Part shown: one piece after another, positions 16,828 through 24,101 of the stretch
How positions within the stretch are numbered: the stretch's first letter is position 1
Layout: each line of letters opens with the position of its first letter
NCBI GenBank assembly: GCA_963789565.1
Contig: CAWBKX010000002.1
Location: forward strand, 806,001-870,000
Source: CALAGB01 sp963789565
GTDB taxonomy: Bacteria > Chloroflexota > Chloroflexia > Thermomicrobiales > Thermomicrobiaceae
Direction: 5' to 3'
DNA: 64,000 nt
Notes under the pieces: generated by a model
Seen by the model: the letters and a program-made list of their open reading frames with translations, nothing else
Told to the model about the DNA's origin: nothing
Database searches by the model: none
Made by a program: the position numbers and the translations under genes

Positions 16828-18555
16828 TCACCACTCCAGATCTTCTTCGATCATCTCGCCGACTGAACCGCCAGACGGGATCATCGGATAGACGTTCTCT
16901 TCCTGGTTGACCACGAACTCGACGATCGCCGGTCCGTGGAAGGACTGCGCCCAGCCGATGGTGTCGTCCACATCGCATGGCTGCAGCACGCGACGAGCCG
17001 GAATACCGTAGGCCTGCGCCAGCAGCATGAAGTCCGGGCTGCTTATCGGCGTTTCCGAATAGTTGCGGTTATGGAACAACTGCTGCCATTGCCGCACCAT
17101 GCCGAGATAGCCGTTGTTGACGATGGCCACCTTGACGTTGGCGTTCTCCTGCACCAGCGTGGCGAACTCGAACAGGGTCATCTGCACGCCGCCGTCGCCG
17201 ACGATCGACCAGACAACCTGGTCGGGCCGTCCCATCGCCGCGCCGAGCGCTGCCGGAACTCCGTAGCCCATTGTTCCGAGACCGCCGGATGTCAGCCACT
17301 GGTTGGGAACCTCACAGCGATAGTACTGAGCGGCCCACATCTGGTGCTGTCCGACGTCGGTCGTCACCACCGCTTGTCCGCCGGTGCACGCGTGCAAGCG
17401 CTCGATCACGTGCTGCGGCAGGAGTGCGCCGTTGTCGTGCACTTCGCGAGACGGCGGCTGTCGACGCCACGCCGCAATCTGCTCGACCCACTCATCGTGG
17501 TTCTGCGGCTCGAGCACTTCATTGAGCACCTTCAAGGTTTCACGCGCGTCGCCCACCACTGGAACGTTGGTTGGCACATTTTTGCCGATCTCGGCCGGGT
17601 CGACGTCGATGTGAATCACCTTGGCGTTGGGCGCGAACTCGCTCAGTCGGCCGGTGACGCGGTCATCGAAGCGCATCCCGATGCCGATCAGCACGTCGCA
17701 CTCATTGATGGCGTGGTTGCCATGCGTAAAGCCGTGCATGCCGACCATACCCAGGCAGAGCGGATGGGAGGCCGGAAACCCGCCAATGCCCAAGAGCGTG
17801 AGACCCACTGGAACCTGCGCTCGCTCAGCGAAGCGGACGAGCTCATCGGTTGCTCCTGAAATCAAGATGCCGTGTCCGGAAAGGATCAGCGGTCGCTCCG
17901 CTGTGCGCAGCAGTTCGGCGGCGCGGCGCACCTGTCGACGGTGCGGCACGAAGGTCGGCTTGTACCCAGGCAGATTCAGCGGCTCAGCAGGAGTCAGCTC
18001 ACCGCGAGCGAGCTGCACGTCTTTGGGGATGTCGACGAGGACCGGGCCCGGTCGACCAGTTGATGCCAGGTGAAAGGCTTTCTGAATGGTCGGACCAATT
18101 TCGGCCACCGAGCGGACCACGAAATTGTGCTTGGTGATCGGGAGGGTGATTCCGGTGATGTCGATCTCTTGAAAGGCGTCACTGCCAATGACCGGCAGAG
18201 AAACCTGGCCGGTCAGCGCGACCATGGGAACCGAGTCGAGCATGGCCGTGGCGATGCCGGTAACAAGGTTCGTGGCACCCGGGCCTGACGTGGCGAGGCA
18301 GACGCCGACCCGTCCGGTTGCACGCGCGTAGCCATCTGCCGCGTGCGCCGCACCCTGCTCGTGGCGCACGAGCACGTGATGCAGATCGAACTCGGGCAGC
18401 ACGTCGTACAAGGGAATCACGGCGCCACCCGGATATCCGAAGACGACCTCCACCCCTTCACGTTGCAGCGCCTGACACAGCACTCGTGCCCCCGTCGACG
18501 GGCGCGCCCTCTGAGTTTCCGCCGCCCTCGACGTCTGTTTCGTCTCCACGGTCAT
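16828..18555 (-). CDS. ilvB: Acetolactate synthase large (catalytic) subunit
   Basis: 575 residues. A ThDP enzyme condensing two pyruvates, or pyruvate with 2-oxobutyrate, the first common step to branched-chain amino acids. The glutamate activating ThDP lies in HVLVRHEQGAAHAADGYARATG, followed by the conserved TSGPGATNLVTGIATAMLDSVP. The central FAD domain and the C-terminal ThDP motif (SIVGDGGVQMTLFEFATLVQENANVKVAIVNN) are present. Length is typical. It is the first gene of ilvBNC, behind a leader-peptide attenuator. Confidence 0.97.
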   Translation of the reverse strand: MTVETKQTSRAAETQRARPSTGARVLCQALQREGVEVVFGYPGGAVIPLYDVLPEFDLHHVLVRHEQGAAHAADGYARATGRVGVCLATSGPGATNLVTGIATAMLDSVPMVALTGQVSLPVIGSDAFQEIDITGITLPITKHNFVVRSVAEIGPTIQKAFHLASTGRPGPVLVDIPKDVQLARGELTPAEPLNLPGYKPTFVPHRRQVRRAAELLRTAERPLILSGHGILISGATDELVRFAERAQVPVGLTLLGIGGFPASHPLCLGMVGMHGFTHGNHAINECDVLIGIGMRFDDRVTGRLSEFAPNAKVIHIDVDPAEIGKNVPTNVPVVGDARETLKVLNEVLEPQNHDEWVEQIAAWRRQPPSREVHDNGALLPQHVIERLHACTGGQAVVTTDVGQHQMWAAQYYRCEVPNQWLTSGGLGTMGYGVPAALGAAMGRPDQVVWSIVGDGGVQMTLFEFATLVQENANVKVAIVNNGYLGMVRQWQQLFHNRNYSETPISSPDFMLLAQAYGIPARRVLQPCDVDDTIGWAQSFHGPAIVEFVVNQEENVYPMIPSGGSVGEMIEEDLEW

Positions 18556-18612
18556 CGTGTGTCCCTCTCACGTTCCCGGTCGCCACCGGAACCTCACGTC
18601 ACCCGATCGCCG

Positions 18613-18644
18613 AAAATGAAACGAGCCCCCTCTTCGGGGGCTCG
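18613..18644 (-). terminator. ilvBNC attenuator terminator
   Basis: Read on the minus strand, CGAGCCCCC (18644-18636) pairs with GGGGGCTCG (18630-18622) around GAAGA, followed by TTTCATTTT. An alternative helix is possible: ATCGCTCGC (18652-18644) can pair with GCGAG(G)CGAT (18685-18676) at the end of the leader ORF, which would compete with the base of the terminator. Confidence 0.85.
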
Positions 18645-18673
18645 CGAGCGATTTCGTTCTTGGTCGTTCTGTG

Positions 18674-18829
18674 CTATCGCCTCGCTTCGCCCCGCATCGC
18701 AATTAGGCCTACAATAAGGCCTACGATAATAATGAGGCTAAGAAGGTCCGATGCCGCGCGCAGAGGCAGGTGCGAGAGCGAAAGCCTCGCGCCAGATTCA
18801 GATCGTGACGAGTTGGTTGCTTCAGTCAT
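18674..18829 (-). CDS. Branched-chain leader peptide of ilvBNC (attenuator)
   Basis: A 51-residue ORF whose codons at 18745-18701 read LLSLIIIVGLIVGLI, twelve Leu/Ile/Val in fifteen, ending eight codons later at TAG (18676-18674). It starts about 45 bases after a consensus promoter start and is followed by a terminator before ilvB. The last codons contain the sequence that can pair with the base of the terminator, so a ribosome stalled in the Leu/Ile/Val run would leave it free. Within the run GTAGGCCTtATT is repeated (GTAGGCCTaATT). The ATG has only a weak, distant GGAG. A small membrane protein is an alternative reading, but the position argues for attenuation. Confidence 0.75.
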   Translation of the reverse strand: MTEATNSSRSESGARLSLSHLPLRAASDLLSLIIIVGLIVGLIAMRGEARR

Positions 18830-18879
18830 CACGCTGCACGGTCTCCGATACCACAGAACTGGGTTGCTGCACGATCCGG

Positions 18880-18908
18880 ATCATACTTTGCGTATTTTCG
18901 CCTGTCAA
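18880..18908 (-). promoter_or_regulatory. Promoter of the ilvBNC leader
   Basis: On the minus strand TTGACA (18908-18903), 17-base spacer, TATGAT (18885-18880), a near-consensus sigma-A promoter. Start predicted near 18873. Confidence 0.8.
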
Positions 18909-18983
18909 CATGCAAGCTCGAATCGCAGCCGCCCAAGCCCGGATCAATCGTCTGATGAGGACGATTTCCCTATCTCTCCGCGC

Positions 18984-19580
18984 TCAGATCAGCCGTCGTG
19001 CCTGACGACGCTGCGCCTCGCGGTAGTGCATCACGTCGTCGTTCGCCTTTTCGCCGATTTGTGACAAGATTTCGACAACCTGATCGAGTGCATTATTGAG
19101 ATAATCGACAGGCGAGCCCGCCTCGTTGCCGCCCGTTGCGTTCACAGGATCCTTGACCATCGACATTGTGCCATCGTCTTCCGGATCGGACTTCACCAAC
19201 AGGTGACCGAACGGAGCGCCGTCGTGTTTCTGCTCCAGGAACCAGAGCCAGCCGTCTCCAGCATGCGCAGCGGCGTCGAGATCCTGCAGCACGGCGCTTT
19301 CCGAGCCGACCGCATAGAACTGGTCGCGAAGATTCCTGCGGCTCACACGCTGGGCCGGAAGTGGATCCGGAAGCATCGAGTTCAATCCGTTGAGTGCGGC
19401 GGTGATCGATTGAAGCAACTGATCCACCGCGGCGTTCGCACACGATTCCGCCTGCGGCCGAGACGTATCGCTCGCTTCGAGGAGCCCTTTCAACGTCTCG
19501 ATCTGAAACCGAGCACCAGCCATCCGATCGTCCACATCCGAACGGTTCGGAACATGCTGCGCCAAAGTCCGGCCTGACAT
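18984..19580 (-). CDS. Hypothetical protein, 198 residues
   Basis: I do not recognise this protein. It has GGGAGG six bases before the ATG at 19580 and normal codon use for the window, so it is probably real. It has no signal peptide or membrane segment. It is rich in Asp, Gln and Ala, with a helical N-terminal half (TLKGLLEASD, QLLQSITAALNGLNSML) and a C-terminal half with WLWFLEQKHDGAPFGHLLVKSD and a helical end rich in Arg. It lies upstream of, and in the same direction as, the ilv leader promoter, with no sign of shared function. Confidence 0.7.
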   Translation of the reverse strand: MSGRTLAQHVPNRSDVDDRMAGARFQIETLKGLLEASDTSRPQAESCANAAVDQLLQSITAALNGLNSMLPDPLPAQRVSRRNLRDQFYAVGSESAVLQDLDAAAHAGDGWLWFLEQKHDGAPFGHLLVKSDPEDDGTMSMVKDPVNATGGNEAGSPVDYLNNALDQVVEILSQIGEKANDDVMHYREAQRRQARRLI

Positions 19581-19744
19581 CGCCGACCTCCCGTTGCTAC
19601 ATCGCTACGGTCTGACTATTCTGGGTTTTCCGTTGCAGGCTCATCATAACACACAACCGCGGGGGATCGCGGATCGATCGCGATGAGAAAATGGTCGTGT
19701 TTGGCGGCAAACTTGAAGCGCACCAAAATGGCTTCCGTCGGATG

Positions 19745-21412
19745 TCAGTCGCTCGGTTGGCTCCTGGGCACACGTGCAGAACGCGCAGCTGCCTTCTCTC
19801 GCTCAGCGTCCTCGTCCTCACTCCCTGCCGGCAGAAACCAGCTCAGAGCAAAGCCGAAAATGACGAATCCGGCCGCTACAAAAGAGACGATGCGTGCCGA
19901 ATGCGCGAACGAATCTTCGATCGCCGTGACGACTGGGCCGCTGTTCGCCTGTTGCCGAATCTGAACGAGACTCTGTCCGGCAGACGCCTTGACGCTCTCG
20001 GCGATTCCCGACACCTGCTGCGGCGGAAGGTCCAGCTTGGATAGGCGATCAGTTGTGCCACTTGCCAGTCCCGTCGCCAGCAGCGATCCGAGCAGCGCGA
20101 TACCAATTGCTGAACCAACCTGTCGAAACGTGCTCTGCATGCCGCTCGCCTGACCCGACTGTGCACGTGGGACATCCGCAAGAATGACGCTTGTCAACTG
20201 GGCCGTCGCCAGGCCAACGCCGATTCCATAGATGAAGAGGCATGGCGCCAGCATGTACCCATGGTCGGACGGAGAAATGAGGACTCCGAGCAACAGAATG
20301 CCGGTCGCTTCCAGGGCCATGCCTGTCGTGACGACTCTGCGAGGGCCGATTTTGCCGGCCAGTGCTGCCGCCGTCGGACCGCCCAGGAACGCTCCCGCGG
20401 CCAACCCAAGCAGCAAGTATCCAGTCTGCAGCGCGGAATATCCCAGAACCGATTGCACGAAGAGGGGCAGGATAAACACCATGCCGAATTCGCCGAGGCT
20501 CACCACCACGGCCGTGACGTTGCCGAACCCAAAGCTTCGCAGCTTGAACAATCGCAAATCTGCGAGAACGATTGCGTCGCGACGCGTCCGTCTCCATTCA
20601 ACGTAGACGAATGCGACCAGACAGATCACGCCCAGTGCAAACGTGACCGGGACGATCGAGAACGAACTAAACGGCCACTTCCAGCCGAAAAGGGAAAAGG
20701 GCTGATCCGGACGCCACCAACCGTAGCGTTGTCCTTCGATCAAGCCGAATACGAGACTCGTCAAACCGATCGTGACGGTGAGAAAACCCGGAATGTCCCA
20801 ACCTGTTCTGACGTTCTCGTCGCGCGTCTCACGCACGAAAAAGATTGAGCCTACGAAGGCGGCGATACCAATTGGCACGTTGATGAAGAACGCCCAACGC
20901 CAGGTGTAATCGGTCGTGAGCCAGCCGCCGAGCAACGGTCCGAACGCAGCCATCCCACCGATCACGGATCCCCAGATGCCGAATGCGATAGCTCGCTCGC
21001 GACCCTGAAATGTGGCGTTGACACTCGAGAGTGTCGACGGGAGGATCATGGCCGCACCGACGCCCTGAACCAATCGCGCCAGAATCAAGATGTTCCCCGT
21101 GGGCGAGACTCCCGCGAAGATACTGCCGCCGACGAAGACACAGAGGCCGATCAAGTACAGCTTTCGACGACCATACCGGTCCCCGAGACGTCCAACGGTG
21201 ACCAGCAAGGCGGCGAAGACGAGGGAGTAGATCGAATTGACCCACTCAGCCTTGGCCAGGTTGATGTGAAGCTGATCGATAATCGAGGGTATAGCAACGT
21301 TGACGATAGTGGAGTCGACGATGATCATAGCCACGCCGACGCTCAGCAGCGCCAGGCCGAACCAACGAGTACGATCGGGCGGCGTGGTGTCCGCCTCCGC
21401 AGAAAGGGCCAT
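19745..21412 (-). CDS. MFS multidrug efflux transporter, DHA2 (14-helix, EmrB/QacA-like)
   Basis: About 555 residues with some fourteen hydrophobic segments, length and topology of the DHA2 drug:proton antiporters. Motif A GRLGDRYGRRKLYLIGL lies after the second helix. The first helix has the DHA2 hallmark MIIVDSTIVNVAIPSI, and motif C-like GPLLGGWLTTDYTWRWAFFINVPIG follows helix five. It would export lipophilic compounds using the proton gradient; the substrate is unknown. The C-terminus is a charged cytoplasmic tail. ATG 21412 is used; an in-frame TTG at 21460 could add 16 residues. No regulator gene is adjacent. Confidence 0.9.
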   Translation of the reverse strand: MALSAEADTTPPDRTRWFGLALLSVGVAMIIVDSTIVNVAIPSIIDQLHINLAKAEWVNSIYSLVFAALLVTVGRLGDRYGRRKLYLIGLCVFVGGSIFAGVSPTGNILILARLVQGVGAAMILPSTLSSVNATFQGRERAIAFGIWGSVIGGMAAFGPLLGGWLTTDYTWRWAFFINVPIGIAAFVGSIFFVRETRDENVRTGWDIPGFLTVTIGLTSLVFGLIEGQRYGWWRPDQPFSLFGWKWPFSSFSIVPVTFALGVICLVAFVYVEWRRTRRDAIVLADLRLFKLRSFGFGNVTAVVVSLGEFGMVFILPLFVQSVLGYSALQTGYLLLGLAAGAFLGGPTAAALAGKIGPRRVVTTGMALEATGILLLGVLISPSDHGYMLAPCLFIYGIGVGLATAQLTSVILADVPRAQSGQASGMQSTFRQVGSAIGIALLGSLLATGLASGTTDRLSKLDLPPQQVSGIAESVKASAGQSLVQIRQQANSGPVVTAIEDSFAHSARIVSFVAAGFVIFGFALSWFLPAGSEDEDAEREKAAARSARVPRSQPSD

Positions 21413-21460
21413 GGATCTCACACTATCCGTGTGGTCGTCGTGTCGGTTGTTATCGGTCAA

Positions 21461-21718
21461 CGCAGTACCTGTCCGTCCTCGTCACCGTCAGCCTACCGCA
21501 TTTTAGGTAGAACGTCCATACTTTTCCGCTATTTCACCTCGCAATGACCGGTCCGCGTCCGCGAAGAGCGCTGGAACCAGCGAGAATTGATGGTGAATTC
21601 GAGGTTGAGGATGGTGGGAGTTGCAACGTCAAACGACGGTCGCCGATTGTTGAAGCGATCCTCAGGACTATGCTATGCTACACGGTGCTGAACGTGGCGA
21701 AGAACATGGGCAGTGTAT
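21461..21718. promoter_or_regulatory. Intergenic region with tRNA-Arg promoter
   Basis: TTGAAG (21650-21655), 18-base spacer, TATGCT (21674-21679) lies 40 bases before the tRNA-Arg gene. Nothing else is evident. Confidence 0.55.
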
Positions 21719-21794
21719 GCGCCCGTAGCTCAGCGGATAGAGCGTTTGGTTGCGGACCAAAAGGTCGGGGGTTCAAGTCCCTCCGGGCGTACCA
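21719..21794 (+). tRNA. tRNA-Arg (anticodon GCG)
   Basis: Acceptor GCGCCCG/CGGGCGT (G1-U72 pair), D-arm GCTC...GAGC, anticodon stem TTTGG/CCAAA with loop TTGCGGA, T-arm loop TTCAAGT, discriminator A and encoded CCA. The anticodon GCG reads CGC/CGU; most bacteria use ACG (inosine) instead. Confidence 0.93.
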
Positions 21795-21926
21795 GATCAG
21801 GGTGCAGGGCAAGTAGTACGCGCCCTGCACTATTTCGTTTGAGGCGGCGAATTATCTTGGGTTTGCCGCATCAAACGCCGGTCTCAGCGGGTGATGCACT
21901 CCGGAGTCGCCAAAAAGTGAATACGT

Positions 21927-22012
21927 GGAGAGGTGTCCGAGTGGTTGAAGGTGCCGCTCTCGAAAAGCGGTGAGGTTAATAGCCTCCGTGGGTTCGAATC
22001 CCACCCTCTCCG
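21927..22012 (+). tRNA. tRNA-Ser (anticodon CGA)
   Basis: Acceptor GGAGAGG/CCTCTCC, anticodon stem CCGCT/AGCGG with loop CTCGAAA, long variable arm, T-loop TTCGAAT, discriminator G. CCA is not encoded. Reads UCG. Confidence 0.94.
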
Positions 22013-22020
22013 CCCCGTCT

Positions 22021-22110
22021 GGAAGGGTCGCATAGTTTGGCCGAGTGCGCGCGACTGGAAATCGCGTAGGCGTGATGAGCGCCTCGAGGGTTCGAATCCC
22101 TCCCCTTCCG
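22021..22110 (+). tRNA. tRNA-Ser (anticodon GGA)
   Basis: Acceptor GGAAGGG/CCCTTCC, anticodon stem CGCGA/TCGCG with loop CTGGAAA, long variable arm, T-loop TTCGAAT, discriminator G, no encoded CCA. It begins eight bases after the previous tRNA-Ser, so both are likely processed from one transcript. Reads UCC/UCU. Confidence 0.94.
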
Positions 22111-22400
22111 CCCCCAACTCATTAGCCAACCTCAGACACACGAATGGCCTTCTCGGGTTAGTTCCATTTCTTCAGTAATTCATGTCTTTCAAGACTTATC
22201 CTCCGAGGCAGCGATGCTAGGCTTTCCCGTGTTCATTGAGATTCGGATGCCGATTGAACATCTTGCATGTCCTGCCTTTCGCGGCGGCGATCGCAGGTAT
22301 GAGCCTCGGGTTTTGAAAGCTCTTGATCGCGCACAACGCATGGGTTGACTACATTCGCCTGTGCCGCCAGTGCTTGGATCCAGACTACAAGGATCCGTAA
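22111..22400. other. Intergenic region after the tRNA-Ser pair
   Basis: 290 bases with lower GC than average. I see no terminator, repeat of the tRNA 3' end or convincing gene. Confidence 0.4.
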
Positions 22401-22658
22401 ATGCCGCTGGCTGGTTGGCCACTTGATCCGGGGTGGCGTGACAACACACTACGACATCCAAAGACATACCTAATGAACCGGACGTTCGAAGATGGGTTCC
22501 ATCCGATGCGGCTGAGATATGATGAGCGTCCGGACCCCAAGCGCGGGGCAGCGCGCCAGCACGTTGCGAATCTTGAGTTCAACGCGTGGATGACGTTGAT
22601 ACTTGGAGGATTCGTCATTCCGTTCGCTCTATTCGCACTTCCTGAATACCTCAACTGA
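22401..22658 (+). CDS. Small hypothetical membrane protein
   Basis: Up to 85 residues, not recognised. The first half is soluble and charged (RYDERPDPKRGAARQHV); the end has one hydrophobic segment (WMTLILGGFVIPFALFALP). The start is uncertain, with an alternative ATG near 22473, and no SD is clear. It ends 11 bases before the next membrane-protein gene, suggesting a pair. Coding is plausible rather than certain. Confidence 0.45.
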   Translation: MPLAGWPLDPGWRDNTLRHPKTYLMNRTFEDGFHPMRLRYDERPDPKRGAARQHVANLEFNAWMTLILGGFVIPFALFALPEYLN

Positions 22659-22669
22659 AGCTTACGAAC

Positions 22670-23239
22670 GTGGAACGTGATGCGGCTAACCCAGGGGCGT
22701 TAAATGCAGCGGATCATATGCTGTCCCCGTTGTCGCAGTTCCAGGTGTTTTTCGCAGGACTCATCTGGTTTTTGGCGCTCAACATTCCAGCTGCGCTCGG
22801 AGCTAGCCTGTTCCTCGTTGCGGAATCGACACCAAACAAACAAATGAGCCACAGCCAGGTTACAGCGTTGATTTACGTTTCGATACCACTCCTGGTGTTC
22901 ATGCTTCTCGGAACCATATGGTGGGGCTGCACTGCCTGGCGCAACTGGAGTTGGAAAGGGACGCTGGCGTCAGCCGCGGCTGGGACGTGCGTCATCATCG
23001 GCGGTTATGTGTTTCTCTGGACGATCGCGTTCGCTGCTTCCCCATCAAAGACCAACCAAGTCAATGCCGCCGGAGCAGGGGTCGCCATCATCATGGTCCC
23101 CGTTTTTGTCATTTTGCTTGTGCCTCTCGCAACCGGAGGGGCAGTCGCATGGGTGTGGGACCGGTTTCGACGGCGCAGCCGATCACCGGGAGTTTCTCAT
23201 GACGTGCCCGATGACGGGCCATCCCCACATAACGGGTGA
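22670..23239 (+). CDS. Hypothetical integral membrane protein, 189 residues
   Basis: Not recognised. Four hydrophobic segments are visible (VFFAGLIWFLALNIPAALGASLF, ALIYVSIPLLVFMLLGTIWWG, AAAGTCVIIGGYVFLWTIAFA, GAGVAIIMVPVFVILLVPLATG), with a basic loop before the C-terminal tail. The start is GTG with weak ribosome binding. GC is lower than in surrounding housekeeping genes. It forms a possible pair with the preceding small ORF. It lies next to a tRNA cluster, but I found no integrase or attachment repeat. Confidence 0.6.
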   Translation: MERDAANPGALNAADHMLSPLSQFQVFFAGLIWFLALNIPAALGASLFLVAESTPNKQMSHSQVTALIYVSIPLLVFMLLGTIWWGCTAWRNWSWKGTLASAAAGTCVIIGGYVFLWTIAFAASPSKTNQVNAAGAGVAIIMVPVFVILLVPLATGGAVAWVWDRFRRRSRSPGVSHDVPDDGPSPHNG

Positions 23240-23248
23240 GTAGGAGAT

Positions 23249-23458
23249 TTACAGCGGCAAATCCTCGGGGCGATTCAGACGGCGTCTCACTAGTGAATGA
23301 ACGAGGAAGATTCCGAAGAGCACGTAGAGGAACTGGCCTGGAAAGGGCGCAGAGTTGCCAGTCACGGCCCAATGTGCCGCCTGAATTACGACCGGTGGCA
23401 AGAGATAGATCAGGGCCAATGCCCCGGGAGTTCTGAACGCGTGAAGAACCTGGTGCAT
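23249..23458 (-). CDS. Small hypothetical membrane protein, 69 residues
   Basis: Two hydrophobic segments (ALALIYLLPPVVIQAAHWAV and GQFLYVLFGIFLVHSLV) and a basic C-terminus. The ATG at 23458 has GGAG seven bases upstream. It converges with the previous gene, their stops ten bases apart. Function unknown. Confidence 0.5.
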   Translation of the reverse strand: MHQVLHAFRTPGALALIYLLPPVVIQAAHWAVTGNSAPFPGQFLYVLFGIFLVHSLVRRRLNRPEDLPL

Positions 23459-23730
23459 CGACGTACTCCGTCCAGCATTCACATCGTTGCAAGTATCAAT
23501 TGCATATTGACACATAGATCAGTGATGGTCAATCCAGCGAGATCAAAGCCTCTGTTTAATGAATCGCGAGCCGATCGATACGTGTGCGTTTCGGTACATC
23601 CTAGCCACCCGACGAGATGAAAGCCTAGGACAATTCCCTCATGCGCCGATGAACAGCAACGAATGACAATTTGAATCTTCATTGGGACTCTACGGTGTTG
23701 GTTTCATTCGGAGTGTGATCGGAGCAACGA

Positions 23731-24009
23731 ATGCAGATCTTCAAAGACGATGACGCGGGATACGTCGCGTGGCGAGACGCTCATCAGCACGGCTACATCG
23801 TGAATTGCGCTCGCGATCCTAAGCCGAACTATCTCGTTCTCCATCGAGGATCCTGTTGGACCGTGAATAAGCTGCGAACGGGCTATCGTCACTGGACCGA
23901 CCAATACATCAAGGTTTGTTTAACTGACGAAGGGGAGCTTCGGGCGTGGGCACGAACGCATGTCAGCCCATTCGCTCAGTTCACGTCATGCAAGATCTGT
24001 ACGCCGTAA
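23731..24009 (+). CDS. Small conserved protein of unknown function with a YLVLHRxxC domain
   Basis: 92 residues. It matches, from memory, a widespread single-domain family with pattern DDAGYVAWRDAHQHGYIVNCAR, then PNYLVLHRGSCWTV, YIKVCLTDEGELRAWA and a final cysteine pair (SCKICTP). No signal or membrane segment. Members are found as stand-alone proteins or attached to other domains in many bacteria; the role is not known to me. GGAGC precedes the ATG by six bases. A strong bidirectional terminator follows. Confidence 0.75.
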   Translation: MQIFKDDDAGYVAWRDAHQHGYIVNCARDPKPNYLVLHRGSCWTVNKLRTGYRHWTDQYIKVCLTDEGELRAWARTHVSPFAQFTSCKICTP

Positions 24010-24033
24010 AGAATCGCCGCGAGTTTGAGGAAA

Positions 24034-24066
24034 AGAAGCGGGAGCCCCATGAAGGCTCCCGCTTCT
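24034..24066. terminator. Bidirectional terminator (small conserved gene / proS)
   Basis: AGCGGGAGCC (24037-24046) pairs with GGCTCCCGCT (24054-24063), flanked by AAAAGA and TCTCATTT, so it can act for both converging genes. Confidence 0.88.
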
Positions 24067-24101
24067 CATTTGTGTCTCTTGTACTGGCTCGAAAAATCGC
24101 C

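Noticed and set aside
21927..24030. Integrative element at the tRNA-Ser genes
   Set aside because: No integrase, no repeated tRNA 3' end and no phage genes.
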